Shown one piece after another: positions 1 through 10,201 of a DNA stretch of 64,000 bases. Numbering within the stretch: the first letter of the stretch is position 1; the number at the start of each line of letters is the position of its first letter. The stretch comes from Lysobacterales bacterium (GTDB lineage: Bacteria; Pseudomonadota; Gammaproteobacteria; Xanthomonadales; Xanthomonadaceae), in assembly GCA_014946745.1 (NCBI GenBank), contig JADCRD010000001.1:3033171-3097170 (forward strand), written 5' to 3'. Position numbers and translations under genes: made by a program. The notes below the pieces were generated by a model, which was not told where the DNA came from, did not search any database, and saw only the letters and a list, made by a program, of their open reading frames with translations.

Positions 1-13
1 CGGCGCAGCGGCA

Positions 14-1360
<1,347 letters not shown>

Positions 1361-1642
1361 TGGAAGCCGGGATTGGGGATTGGGGATTCGTCAGAGCGGG
1401 GTGCGGCGAGCTTCGACGCCGCGAGGTTAGCAGCGTCTGTTGAAGCGGGGATTGGGAAATCGGGAATCGGGATGGGGGATTCGCAGCAGCGCCGTGCTGC
1501 GAGACGGGTGGTCGCTCGATACGCCGATGTGTTCTCCGTGAGCTCCATCGGCGCGCCATTCAGACCTGCGCGACAGGATCGAACGAAGCGCTGCGAATCC
1601 CGAATCCCGAATCCCGAATCCCCAATCCCGCGCGCAGCGCCC
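1361..1642. repeat. Intergenic island of GGGATT-type repeats
   Basis: This 282-base gap in the export operon holds no gene. Runs of the unit GGGATTGGGGATT occur at 1369-1390 and, degenerate, at 1447-1482, and an inverted run (CGAATCCCGAATCCC type) occurs at 1594-1630. The left run continues into TTCGTCAGAGC, which is also found after the run at 4947, so the homology extends beyond the simple unit. The island separates the regulator from the permease gene and may affect transcript stability or termination. Confidence 0.8.
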
Positions 1643-2857
1643 TCAGGCGCTGCGGGTCGCCTCTGCCGGTGGAATTCGCGAGGCCCGCCAGGCGGGGCCG
1701 AAGGCCGCCAGCAGGCCGAGCAGCCACAGACCCAAAGCGCCCAGCGGCAGCTGCGCCAGCGGCAGTCGCTCGACCTCCAGCTGACTGATGAGCAGCTGGT
1801 TCAGGCCCAGCGCCAGGACGATGCCGACCGCGATGCCAGCGCTGGTGACCAGAAAGTTCTCGATCAGGAAGTAGCGCAGGATGTCGAAGCGGCGTGCGCC
1901 GATCGCGCGACGCACGCCGATCTGCTTGCGCCGCTGGTTCACCCACAGCGTGGCCATGCCGACGATGCCCGAGGCCGTGACCATGAGCAGCAGCCCGACC
2001 ACGGCCAGCAGCATCCAGGCCAGCGAACGGTCGGCGCGATAGCGGTTCACGCGCGCCTGCTCAAGGCTGACCGTGCCCAGGTGGACACGGTCATCACGTG
2101 CAGCCATGAGCGCATCCTCGACCTCGCGCATCAGACGATCACGCTGGCCGGGCTCGGTGCGTACGATGTACTGGCCGACGGGATCCAGCGAGCGGACCGC
2201 ACCGATCATGCTGCGCTCACCGTCCACGCCCAGCTGGCCCCAGGGACTCTGCAGGCGCTCGACCACGCCCACGACTTCGAACGGGCTTTCGCCAAGATAG
2301 GCGGTGCGGCCCACCCAAGTCGTCTCGCCGGGGAACAGCTGTTCGGCCATCGCGCGGCTCAGGATCGCCACGCGCGGGGCCATGGTCGCCATCGAGGGTT
2401 CGATGGTGATGCTGTCGGTCTCGACAAAGTCGCGGCCCTCGATCAGCGACAGGCCCAGCGCGTCCACCAGGCTGTCGCCGGTGTAGTAGAACGCGGTGTT
2501 GAAGCCGCTCTGGATCGGATCTTCCAGCGAGCGCCGCACGCCGAGGTTCCAGCCCGACTGGCCCAGCGGAATCATGTTGGACCTGGCCACGGCCACCACG
2601 CCGGGCATCGCGCGGATCATCGCGAGGTCGGCGTCGTGCATTGCCGGTACGTCGACGCCCTCGCGGAAGACATAGCTGCGGAACTGGAAGGTGTTGGCCT
2701 CGTCGGCCCCGGTGGGACGCGCGGCGATGGCGAGGCGGTCGGCCACGATGTACAGCGCATTGCCGAGAATGGCGAGGGTCAGCGCGACCTGCATGGCAAT
2801 CAGCAGGGCGCCGGTCTTGGAGCGCATCAGCGCCGAGAGGATGGGGCGGAGTTCCAT
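1643..2857 (-). CDS. MacB/FtsX-type ABC transporter permease (second subunit)
   Basis: A 404-residue inner-membrane permease of the MacB/FtsX family. One N-terminal membrane helix (about residues 13-35) is followed by a large periplasmic MacB_PCD-like domain and three C-terminal helices. The family motif after the first C-terminal helix is present as QIGVRRAIGARR. The start is the ATG at 2857, eight bases after the stop of the preceding permease gene, which implies co-translation; earlier in-frame starts would lie inside that gene. With the ATPase and the adaptor it should form a tripartite exporter or a mechanotransmission complex. The substrate cannot be told from sequence. Two different permeases suggest a heterodimeric membrane unit, unlike the MacB homodimer in which ATPase and permease are fused. 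Confidence 0.93.
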   Translation of the reverse strand: MELRPILSALMRSKTGALLIAMQVALTLAILGNALYIVADRLAIAARPTGADEANTFQFRSYVFREGVDVPAMHDADLAMIRAMPGVVAVARSNMIPLGQSGWNLGVRRSLEDPIQSGFNTAFYYTGDSLVDALGLSLIEGRDFVETDSITIEPSMATMAPRVAILSRAMAEQLFPGETTWVGRTAYLGESPFEVVGVVERLQSPWGQLGVDGERSMIGAVRSLDPVGQYIVRTEPGQRDRLMREVEDALMAARDDRVHLGTVSLEQARVNRYRADRSLAWMLLAVVGLLLMVTASGIVGMATLWVNQRRKQIGVRRAIGARRFDILRYFLIENFLVTSAGIAVGIVLALGLNQLLISQLEVERLPLAQLPLGALGLWLLGLLAAFGPAWRASRIPPAEATRSA

Positions 2858-2865
2858 GATGGGCC

Positions 2866-4185
2866 TCACTGGGTCTTGAGCTGGATGGCAGGGGCGACCT
2901 GGCAGGCACGCCAGGTGGGCAGCAGGCCGGCGAGCACGGCGGCGCCGATCGCAGTGCCGACGGTGACCAGCAGCATCGTGGGGCTCATGTGCGCCACCGC
3001 GGCCACTTCGGATGATTGCTGCGCGAGCACCCACAGGCCGCCGAAGGTCAGGCCGAGGCCGATCAGGCCGCCGGCCGCACCGACCACGCTGGCCTGCACC
3101 AGGTACTGCTGGAACACCTGGCCGCGGGTGGCGCCCAGCGCACGGCGCACGCCGATCTCGCCGGCATGCGCGGTGAACTTGGCCAGCAGCAGGCCGACGG
3201 TGTTGACGATGCACACCAGCAGGAAGCCGGCGGCCAGCAGGGTCTGCAGCACAGTGTCGTCGCCGAGCACCTCCTGGTCGTCCATCAGCTCGATCACGTC
3301 GAGCAGCCGCGAGGTCTCGCCCACCGGCAGCCGGCCCAGTGCCTTCTGTGCGGCGACGTGGCCGCGCAGGCGCTCCAAGTAGGCGTCGCGGTCGCCGGCG
3401 TCGGCCAGCTCCACCCAGTACTGCATGAACACGCACTCGGAGTTCACGAAGGCCTCGAAGCCCGGCTCCGGGCCGTCACCGGAGCAGTTGACCCGGCCGT
3501 TCGGGCCCGCCTCGTTGGCGATCGCGTTGCGCAGCGGGATGAACACGTCGTCGGTTTCGCTGAAGCGGTTGTCGCCGCCGATCAGCCAGTAGTACTTGGG
3601 CATCGGCTGCCACGCGGCGAGCACGCCGGTGATCACGTACTCGCGCTCGAACATGCGCAGGCGGCGGCCGGTGGGATCTTCGTCGCCGAACAGGCGGCGG
3701 GCGAACGCGGCCGACAGCACCACCTCATTGGCGCCGCGGGCGTCGGCGTCCGCGCTCCACGCCCCGCCGTAGGCGAAGGGCGCCTCGAACATCGCGAAAA
3801 AGTCGGCGCCCACCGCCATGCCGCTGACCAGCTGATTGCCGAGATCGCCCTCCAGCTCGGCCACGCCGCCGACGGCATACATGGCCGAGCGGCGCAGACC
3901 GGCGGCCGCATCCGCGTCGAGCAGTTCGCGCAGGTCCAGCCAGCTCTGGTGCGGGGAGACGAAGCCGACCTCGCCGCCGTCCTCGGGCGTGGGCTGGTTG
4001 TTCACCTGCACCGCAATCAGGCGGTCGCTCTTGGACGGGATCGGATCGCCCGACATCGCGCGCAGCACGGTGAGTGTCGACATCGCGGTGGCCACGCCGA
4101 CCGCCAGCGTCAGCACCATCAGGGCGGTCAGCACGGGGTTGCGGCGCAAGCCGCGCAAGCCCAGCTTCAAGTAGTAAGCGAACAT
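2866..4185 (-). CDS. MacB/FtsX-type ABC transporter permease (first subunit)
   Basis: A 439-residue inner-membrane permease paralogous to the next gene. A membrane helix at about 15-40 is followed by a periplasmic domain of about 250 residues and three C-terminal helices. The FtsX-family signature is seen as IGVRRALGATRGQ. The start is the ATG at 4185, preceded by GAGGAG at about -8; an upstream in-frame extension would run into the ATPase gene. Only 10 bases separate it from the ATPase stop. The periplasmic domain is longer than in the second permease and carries several cysteines, so the two subunits are probably not interchangeable. Confidence 0.93.
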   Translation of the reverse strand: MFAYYLKLGLRGLRRNPVLTALMVLTLAVGVATAMSTLTVLRAMSGDPIPSKSDRLIAVQVNNQPTPEDGGEVGFVSPHQSWLDLRELLDADAAAGLRRSAMYAVGGVAELEGDLGNQLVSGMAVGADFFAMFEAPFAYGGAWSADADARGANEVVLSAAFARRLFGDEDPTGRRLRMFEREYVITGVLAAWQPMPKYYWLIGGDNRFSETDDVFIPLRNAIANEAGPNGRVNCSGDGPEPGFEAFVNSECVFMQYWVELADAGDRDAYLERLRGHVAAQKALGRLPVGETSRLLDVIELMDDQEVLGDDTVLQTLLAAGFLLVCIVNTVGLLLAKFTAHAGEIGVRRALGATRGQVFQQYLVQASVVGAAGGLIGLGLTFGGLWVLAQQSSEVAAVAHMSPTMLLVTVGTAIGAAVLAGLLPTWRACQVAPAIQLKTQ

Positions 4186-4195
4186 GGGGCGCTCC

Positions 4196-4897
4196 TCAGG
4201 CCTGCACGGCGCGCAGGGCGACGTGGCCGTGGTCGAGATCGCTGACCTGGCCGTCGACGATGTGCACGTTGCGCTGCGCACGCGCGGCGAGTTCCGGGTC
4301 GTGGGTGACCATGACGATGGTCGTGCCCTCGGCATTGATCTGCTCCAGCAGCTCCATCACTCCGCGCGCCATCTGCGAGTCGAGGTTGCCGGTGGGCTCG
4401 TCCGCCAGCAGCAGGCGCGGCTGGCCGGCCAGCGCGCGGGCAATGGCCACACGCTGCTGCTGACCGCCCGAGAGTTCTGCCGGGTAGTGCTTCATGCGCG
4501 AGGCCAGCCCGACCTTGCCCAGCGCCTCCTCGATCCGGCGCTTGCGTTCGGCGGCGTTGAAGCCGCGGTAGCGCAAGGGCACATCGACGTTGTCGAACAG
4601 GTTGAGATCGGCGATCAGGTTGAAGCCCTGGAAGATGAAGCCGAGCTTCTGGTTGCGCAGTCGCGAACGGGCATCGTCGTCCAGGCCCTGCACGGCCACA
4701 CCGTCGAGCAGGTACTCACCGCCGCTGAACTCCTCCAGCAGGCCGGCGATATTGAGGAAGGTGGTCTTGCCCGAGCCCGACGGCCCGGTCACCGCAACGA
4801 ACTCACCCTCGCGCACCTCGATGTCGATACCGCGCAGGGCGTGGGTTTCGATCATGTGGGTGCGGTAGACCTTGCTGAGTTTGCGCATCGAGAGCAT
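4196..4897 (-). CDS. MacB/LolD-type ABC transporter ATP-binding protein
   Basis: A 233-residue cytoplasmic ATPase that powers the two permeases encoded downstream. Walker A is GPSGSGKT (residues 38-45), the Q-loop follows at FIFQGFN, the ABC signature is LSGGQQQR, Walker B is LLLADEP followed by TGNLDS, and the switch histidine is in VMVTHD. Length and motifs match the MacB/LolD/FtsE group. The ATG at 4897 is preceded by AGAAGGA at about -8; an ATG three codons later is the alternative start. The order adaptor, ATPase, permease, permease is typical of MacAB-like exporters with split ATPase and permease subunits. Confidence 0.95.
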   Translation of the reverse strand: MLSMRKLSKVYRTHMIETHALRGIDIEVREGEFVAVTGPSGSGKTTFLNIAGLLEEFSGGEYLLDGVAVQGLDDDARSRLRNQKLGFIFQGFNLIADLNLFDNVDVPLRYRGFNAAERKRRIEEALGKVGLASRMKHYPAELSGGQQQRVAIARALAGQPRLLLADEPTGNLDSQMARGVMELLEQINAEGTTIVMVTHDPELAARAQRNVHIVDGQVSDLDHGHVALRAVQA

Positions 4898-5093
4898 GGG
4901 GCGATCCTTCTGTGGTCGGCGCTGCGCGCCGGTGGTCCTGGAAGCTGGGATTCGGGATTGGGGATTCGTCAGAGCAGGTCGCGGCGGGACTTGAGCTGTT
5001 GGCGGTTTCGGATGTTCGGAGCGGGCCTGCGGAGTTCGCGAAGGGATGAGGACCGTCGGCCAACCCCGAATCCCCGATCCCCAAGCCCCGCTC
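4898..5093. repeat. Intergenic GGGATT-type inverted repeat pair
   Basis: The gap between the adaptor and ATPase genes holds a run of GGGATTCGGGATTGGGG type at 4947-4975 and an inverted run (CCGAATCCCCGATCC type) at 5063-5090. The left run ends in TTCGTCAGAGC like the copy at 1369, so the two gaps of the same operon carry related elements. No gene is seen. Confidence 0.75.
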
Positions 5094-6362
5094 TCACCTC
5101 ACCACCACCCGCTCGGCATCGTCGAACAGGTCGGTGCCGGCAATGACGATGCGGTCGCCGGGGGCGGCGCCTTCGAGGATCTCGACCGCGCCGACGCTTT
5201 GCGCGCCGAGCCGGATCTCGCGGCGAACGGCGATGTCGCCCTCCATCACCCAGGCAAGGCGACCGCCCTGGGCTTCGACGAAGGGCCCGCGCGGCACGAT
5301 CAGCACATCGGGCTTGGACTCGAACAGCAGGCGCGCCGACAGACGCTGGTTCTGGCGCAGGCCCTCGGGCTGGCCGCCTTCGAACTCGACGCGTACACGC
5401 ACCCGGCTGGCGACGACCTCGGGCGAAACCGCGATCACCCGACCCGGCGCTTCGTTCTGCCCGAGACGGACAGACACCTGCAGGCCGAGGCCCACGTCGT
5501 CCGCATAGGCCTCGGGCACTTCGATCTCGGCCTGCAGGCGAGAGAGGTCGACCAGGGTGACCAGCGGCGTGTTGGCGGCAACCACGGCGCGGTCGATCAC
5601 CGACACCGTGCCCACCTGGCCGTCGATCGGCGCACGCAGGTGCAAGGCATCGATGCGACGTTCAAGCTCCTGCACCGCCAGCCGCTGCCGCTGCAGGGCC
5701 TGCTCGCGGGTTGCGAGATCGAAGCCGACGCTGCGGCTTTCCAGATCGACGCCGCGCAGCGCGTGCTCGCGCACGATCTCCGCGCTCTTGACTGCATCCT
5801 GTGCGCGCAGCACTTCGATCTCGGCCAAGGCCCCCATGCGGTGAGCGCGCTCGGTGCGCTCAAGGTCACGACGGCGCGCGTTGAGCGCGATCTCGGCCTC
5901 GTCCAGCGTGCGCCGCGCCAGCTGGCGCTGCTTCTCGGCCTCGATCCGCTGACGACCGACTTCAGCGTCGAGGCTGGCCAGGGTGGCCTGCTCGCGGGAC
6001 AGCTCGGACTTCAGCTCGGGCGAGTCGATCGCGAGCAGCACCTCGCCCGTCTTCACCGTCGCACCGGCCTGGATGCGCAGGCTGACCGTGCCGGCCGAGG
6101 GCGCGTACAGGGTCGGGCTGACCGCGGCGACCACGCGGCCATCGACCACCGCATCGCGAACCAGGGTGCCGCGCGTCACTTCGGCAATGCGCAGGCGTTC
6201 GGCATTGACGCCGCGCTCCGCCGACAGCCACCCGGAGAGGCCCCACAGTCCGAGCACCAGCGGCAGCGCGATCAGCGCGGCGCGGCGCGCAGCCGGGCGC
6301 TTCCACAGCGGCAGCGTGGCAGGTGCAAGCGCTCGGTCTTGGGCGGCGGTGTCGCGGATCAT
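5094..6362 (-). CDS. HlyD/MacA-type periplasmic adaptor of the ABC exporter
   Basis: A 422-residue membrane-fusion protein that would link the ABC permeases to an outer-membrane channel. It has a cytoplasmic N-terminus, one membrane helix (LIALPLVLGLWGL, about 31-44), a barrel-sandwich/lipoyl half (VSLRIQAGATVKTGEVLLAI), an alpha-helical hairpin rich in Glu, Arg and Gln (about 105-205), the second lipoyl half (LRAPIDGQVG) and a C-terminal beta-barrel domain. The start is the ATG at 6362 because AAGGAGG lies directly upstream. It is the first gene of the minus-strand operon, and a sigma-54 type promoter ends about 20 bases before that ribosome site. No outer-membrane factor is encoded in the window. 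Confidence 0.93.
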   Translation of the reverse strand: MIRDTAAQDRALAPATLPLWKRPAARRAALIALPLVLGLWGLSGWLSAERGVNAERLRIAEVTRGTLVRDAVVDGRVVAAVSPTLYAPSAGTVSLRIQAGATVKTGEVLLAIDSPELKSELSREQATLASLDAEVGRQRIEAEKQRQLARRTLDEAEIALNARRRDLERTERAHRMGALAEIEVLRAQDAVKSAEIVREHALRGVDLESRSVGFDLATREQALQRQRLAVQELERRIDALHLRAPIDGQVGTVSVIDRAVVAANTPLVTLVDLSRLQAEIEVPEAYADDVGLGLQVSVRLGQNEAPGRVIAVSPEVVASRVRVRVEFEGGQPEGLRQNQRLSARLLFESKPDVLIVPRGPFVEAQGGRLAWVMEGDIAVRREIRLGAQSVGAVEILEGAAPGDRIVIAGTDLFDDAERVVVR

Positions 6363-6393
6363 GCTCAGCCTCCTTGGCGGATGCTTAGCCCCA

Positions 6394-6409
6394 AGCAGAC
6401 TGCGTGCCA
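6394..6409 (-). promoter_or_regulatory. Predicted sigma-54 (-24/-12) promoter of the export operon
   Basis: Read on the minus strand this is TGGCACG, four bases, then CTGCT. That is the consensus TGGCACG-N4-TTGCW with one mismatch, and it keeps the required GG-N10-GC spacing. It lies about 32-47 bases before the ATG at 6362, leaving room for a start site near 6383 and the AAGGAGG ribosome site. The operon encodes its own sigma-54 activator, so autoregulation is likely. Confidence 0.75.
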
Positions 6410-6454
6410 AGTCTCAAGCATATGTTTTACATGGATTTTGTGAGGCGCAACGCC

Positions 6455-6489
6455 ACGTCCGCACCGACCGCTCGGACGTCCGGGCGGAC
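6455..6489. promoter_or_regulatory. Candidate upstream activator site (inverted GTCCG/CGGAC repeats)
   Basis: ACGTCCG (6455-6461) and CGGACGT (6473-6479) form an inverted repeat with an 11-base spacer, followed by a second GTCCG-GG-CGGAC pair at 6478-6489. The first dyad centres about 84 bases upstream of the predicted sigma-54 start site, a usual distance for an enhancer-binding protein. That the encoded response regulator binds here is inferred. Confidence 0.5.
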
Positions 6490-6557
6490 AGGCTGCCCGC
6501 AGGGCTCGGCCAGCGGACTGCTAAAGTCCGCGCCCGCCCGATGTGCGAGTTCGTCCC

Positions 6558-7262
6558 ATGCCTCCCTTCAAGGAACGCGGCACCCAGGTGACCCGCGTCG
6601 AAGCCTTCGTCGATGCCGCCTTCGCGTTTGCCATCACCCTGATGGCGGTGGCTGGCGAATCGATACCGGACAGCGTCGAGTCGCTGAGCAATGCGATGAA
6701 AGGCATTCCGGCCTTTGCCCTCGCGTTCGCGCTGATCCTGCGGTTCTGGGCGTCGCACGCGGACTGGAGTCGCGCTTACGGGCTGGACGACGTCGGATCG
6801 GTGCGTTTGAGTCTGCTGCTGGTGATGCTGCTGCTGGTCTTTGTCTACCCGGTGCGGATGGTGTTCGCCGCCCTGTGCAACTCGCTCAGCGGTGGCTGGC
6901 TGCCCGCCGGCTTCACCATCACCGAGCTGTCGGATCTGCCGGTGCTGTTCATCACCTTCGCGGTGGCGTTCGGCTCGATGGGGGCCGTGATGTGGGCCCT
7001 GTATCTGCGCGCCTGGCGGTTCCGCGAGCGGCTTGATCTCGATGCCCGCGAGCGCCTGTGGACGCGCCTCTGCCTGTGGAACTGGGGCCTGGTGCCGGTG
7101 GTGGCGATGGTGTCGATCACCTTGGCGCTGACGATTCCCGCCACGCGCGAATCGGGCTGGCTGCTGGGCCTGCCGGGCTTCGTGTTCTTCGTGCTGCACT
7201 TGAGCGAACTTTTCCTGCGACGCCGGCTGGGCAAACAGCTGAAGGCGCTGGAGGCCCCATGA
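6558..7262 (+). CDS. TMEM175/DUF1211-like membrane protein
   Basis: A 234-residue integral membrane protein with about six hydrophobic helices. The N-terminal helix reads RVEAFVDAAFAFAITLM, which resembles the TMEM175 (DUF1211) signature R-x3-FSD in helix 1, with Val in place of Ser. Bacterial TMEM175 proteins form tetrameric potassium-selective leak channels, so a potassium channel role is plausible but not shown. The ATG at 6558 was chosen; a GTG five codons earlier is also open, and neither has a clear ribosome site. It overlaps the next gene by ATGA, so the two are probably co-translated. It is divergent from the export operon. Confidence 0.72.
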   Translation: MPPFKERGTQVTRVEAFVDAAFAFAITLMAVAGESIPDSVESLSNAMKGIPAFALAFALILRFWASHADWSRAYGLDDVGSVRLSLLLVMLLLVFVYPVRMVFAALCNSLSGGWLPAGFTITELSDLPVLFITFAVAFGSMGAVMWALYLRAWRFRERLDLDARERLWTRLCLWNWGLVPVVAMVSITLALTIPATRESGWLLGLPGFVFFVLHLSELFLRRRLGKQLKALEAP

Positions 7263-7834
7263 GCGCGGTGAACCCGCACCGCCGTGCGCAAACACCCGGC
7301 GACCCTGCACTGGCGCGGTGTCAGGCCTGGCTGGAGCGCGCGGTGATCGGTCTGAACCTCTGCCCGTACGCGCGCGCGCCGCATGTCGGCGGACGCATCC
7401 GCTGGGTGCTGAGCGAGGCCGCCAACAGCGATGCACTCGTCGAAGAGCTGCTGCGCGAGCTGGAGCACCTGCGCCAGCACGACACCGCCGAGGTCGAGAC
7501 CACCCTGCTGGTCGTTCCCCATCTGCTCGCCGATTTCGACGACTACCTCGACCTGCTGCACGCCGCCGAGGCGCTGATCCAGGCGCTCGGCTATGCCGGC
7601 GAATTCCAGCTGGCCAGCTTCCACCCCGACTACCGCTTCGAAGGTGCAGCAGTCGACGCGATCGAGAACTGCAGCAACCGCTCGCCGCTGCCGATGCTGC
7701 ATGTGCTGCGCGAAGACAGCATCAGCCGCATCGTCGATGCCGGTGCCGATGTTGAGGCGATCCCCGAGCGCAACCAGCAGCGCCTGCGCGAACTGGGGCA
7801 CGAGGGCTGGCGCAGGCTGCTCGACGCGCTCTGA
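7259..7834 (+). CDS. DUF1415 family protein
   Basis: A 191-residue soluble protein matching the DUF1415 family, found mostly in proteobacteria and of unknown function. Conserved-looking parts are WLERAVIGLNLCPYA near the N-terminus and QLASFHPDYRFEG in the middle. The ATG lies in an ATGA overlap with the stop of the channel gene, so translation is probably coupled. No signal peptide or membrane helix is seen. Nothing nearby suggests its substrate. Confidence 0.85.
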   Translation: MSAVNPHRRAQTPGDPALARCQAWLERAVIGLNLCPYARAPHVGGRIRWVLSEAANSDALVEELLRELEHLRQHDTAEVETTLLVVPHLLADFDDYLDLLHAAEALIQALGYAGEFQLASFHPDYRFEGAAVDAIENCSNRSPLPMLHVLREDSISRIVDAGADVEAIPERNQQRLRELGHEGWRRLLDAL

Positions 7835-7912
7835 CAGCCGACGCCGCGGGCGCCCTACTCGGCTGCCAGCCCCTGCGGCATGCTGCGCGCCAGCTCCGAG
7901 TGGATCCGCCCC

Positions 7913-10201
7913 ATGCATCGCCTGTCATCGCCCGATCTGCGACGCAGCCTGTCGCGCCTGCTGCTCGCCCTGCTGCTGATGTTGGCCCTGCCTGCCTTCG
8001 CCGCGGACGCATCCGCAGGCCCGGGCGAGACCGCGGACGCTGCAGGCACGCGCGACCTCGCTCCGCGTCCGCGCGTCGGCCTGGTGCTGGGCGGCGGCGG
8101 TGCGCGCGGCGCCGCCCACATCGGCGTGCTGCAGGTGCTGGAGGAACACCGCATTCCGGTCGACAGCGTGGCGGGCACCAGCATGGGCGCCCTGGTCGGC
8201 GGCATGTACGCGACGGGGCTGTCGCCCACCGAGATGGAAGCGATCATGCGCGCCATCGACTGGGGCCGGCTGTTTCGCGACAGCGCCGACCGCGCCGAGC
8301 GGCCGATGCGGCGCAAGCGCGACGACATCGCCAACCTCGGCGGCGCCGAGCTCGGCTTCCGCGACGGCAGGCTCGCGCTGCCGCGCGGCGCCCTGCAGGG
8401 CCATCGCCTGCTGCTGTGGCTGCGCCGGCAGACCATGGGCGTGGCGGGCATCGACGACTTCAGCCGGCTGCCCCTGCCCTTCGCTGCAGTCGCCACCGAC
8501 ATCGTCAACGGCGAGCGCGTGGTGATGCGCGGCGGCGATCTTGCGCTGGCGATGCGCGCGAGCATGGCTGTGCCCGGTGTGTTCGCCCCGATCCGCGTCG
8601 ATGATCGGCTGATGGTAGACGGCGGCATCGTCGAGAACGTGCCGGTGCGGGTGGCCCGCGAGCAGGGCGCCGAGCGCCTGATCGTGGTCGACGTCGGCGC
8701 GCCGCTGCTGAAGGAGGAACAGCTCGGCTCGCCGCTGTCGGTGACCGTGCAGATGATCTCGGTGCTGATGAAGCAGGAGACCGACCGCGTGCTGGCCGAG
8801 CTGGATCCGGACGACGTGCTGATCCGCCCGGCGCTGGGCGAGTTCTCTTCGGCCGACTTCGAGAACAGCCTGTCGACCATCGCCATCGGCCGCGCCGCCG
8901 CCGAAGCCGCCCTGCCGGCCCTGCTGCCGCTGGCGCTGGACGAAGCGGCCTGGGCCGAGCATCTGGCCGCGCGCCGCGTCAGTGCGCGCGAGGCGCCGCA
9001 GGTCGCGCGCTTCGAAGTCAGCGAGGAGCGCTCGCGCTCAGCCCTGCGCCTGCAGAAGCTGCTCGGCGACATCGCGCCCGGCGCGCTCGATCTGGATCAG
9101 CTGGAGGCGCGACTCGACGAAGCCATGGCCGGCGGCGACTACGAGCGCATCAACTACCGCCTGCGTCGCGAGGCCGATGCCGCCGTGATCGAGGTGCAGC
9201 CGGTCGACAAGGGCTGGGGCCCGGGCTATGTGCAGTTCGGCTTCGCGCTGGGGGACGACTTCAGCGGCGGCAGCAGCTACCAGGCCAGCGCCGATCTGCG
9301 CCTCACGGGCCTCGACGAGCGCGGCCGCGAATGGCGCTCGCGGGTCAACCTCGGCCGCCGCTCCGGCGTGTACAGCGAGATCCACCAGCCCTTCGGCGGC
9401 GACGGCCGCTACTACCTGCAGGCCTTCGGGCTGTACGAGGCCACCCGCCAGCCCGCGGAACTGCTCGGGGTGAAGATCGCCGAGTTCAACCGCCGCGAGC
9501 TGCGCGCCGGCGGCGAGATCGGGCTCTACCCTGATGCGCGCTGGCAGCTCTCGGCCGGCATGCAGCACGCGCGCCGGCAGCTGCGTCGCGACATCGGTTC
9601 ACCCGACATCCAGCGCAACACCAACACCACGCTGGGTGCGCTGGTGCTGGCGGCCACCTTCGACAGCCTCGACGACGTCGGCTTTCCGACCCGCGGCGCC
9701 CGGCTCGACGTCGCCACCGAGCTGTATCGGCCGGGCATCGGCTCCGACGACCGCGCCGACGTGCTGCGCCTGCGCGCCGATCTGCCGATCGCGCTGCGCC
9801 CGGTGACGGTGCTGCTCGGTCTGCGCGCCGACTGGGCGCTGGCCGGGGTCGACAGCGACGAGGCGCTGAATTTTCTGGGCGGCTTCGGCCAGCTCTCGGG
9901 CCTTGCCGACAGCGAGCGCATCGGCTCGCGGGCCTTCGTCGCGCGCAGCCTGTTCTATCGCCGCATCAACGATCTTGGGCTCGCCACCCTGCCCTTGTAC
10001 GTGGGCGGCAGCCTGGAGGCGGGACAGAACTGGCTGCCCTTCGAACGCCCCTCGACCGGCAGCCTCGATTACGCCGCGAGCGTCTTGTTCGGCGTCGACT
10101 CGCCGCTGGGGCCCGTCTACCTCGGCTACGGCCGCTTGAGCTCCGGCGACTCGGCCGCCTTCCTGCGGGTCGGCGGGGTGATCGAGGACCTGCGGCGCTG
10201 A
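7913..10201 (+). CDS. Patatin-like phospholipase fused to an Omp85-type barrel
   Basis: A 762-residue outer-membrane protein of the PlpD (type Vd) kind. A signal peptide (LLLALLLMLALPAFA, about 16-30) precedes a patatin domain (about 53-330) with the oxyanion loop GGGGARG (60-66), the nucleophile motif GTSMG (S90) and the catalytic DGG (D236). A POTRA-like linker (about 355-430) and a 16-strand-like Omp85/BamA-type barrel (about 430-762) follow. Known relatives hydrolyse phospholipids at the cell surface or after release. The ATG at 7913 was chosen because it gives a normal signal peptide; an upstream start 11 codons earlier is open. The gene converges on the MscS gene, with an inverted-repeat element between them. 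Confidence 0.93.
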   Translation: MHRLSSPDLRRSLSRLLLALLLMLALPAFAADASAGPGETADAAGTRDLAPRPRVGLVLGGGGARGAAHIGVLQVLEEHRIPVDSVAGTSMGALVGGMYATGLSPTEMEAIMRAIDWGRLFRDSADRAERPMRRKRDDIANLGGAELGFRDGRLALPRGALQGHRLLLWLRRQTMGVAGIDDFSRLPLPFAAVATDIVNGERVVMRGGDLALAMRASMAVPGVFAPIRVDDRLMVDGGIVENVPVRVAREQGAERLIVVDVGAPLLKEEQLGSPLSVTVQMISVLMKQETDRVLAELDPDDVLIRPALGEFSSADFENSLSTIAIGRAAAEAALPALLPLALDEAAWAEHLAARRVSAREAPQVARFEVSEERSRSALRLQKLLGDIAPGALDLDQLEARLDEAMAGGDYERINYRLRREADAAVIEVQPVDKGWGPGYVQFGFALGDDFSGGSSYQASADLRLTGLDERGREWRSRVNLGRRSGVYSEIHQPFGGDGRYYLQAFGLYEATRQPAELLGVKIAEFNRRELRAGGEIGLYPDARWQLSAGMQHARRQLRRDIGSPDIQRNTNTTLGALVLAATFDSLDDVGFPTRGARLDVATELYRPGIGSDDRADVLRLRADLPIALRPVTVLLGLRADWALAGVDSDEALNFLGGFGQLSGLADSERIGSRAFVARSLFYRRINDLGLATLPLYVGGSLEAGQNWLPFERPSTGSLDYAASVLFGVDSPLGPVYLGYGRLSSGDSAAFLRVGGVIEDLRR

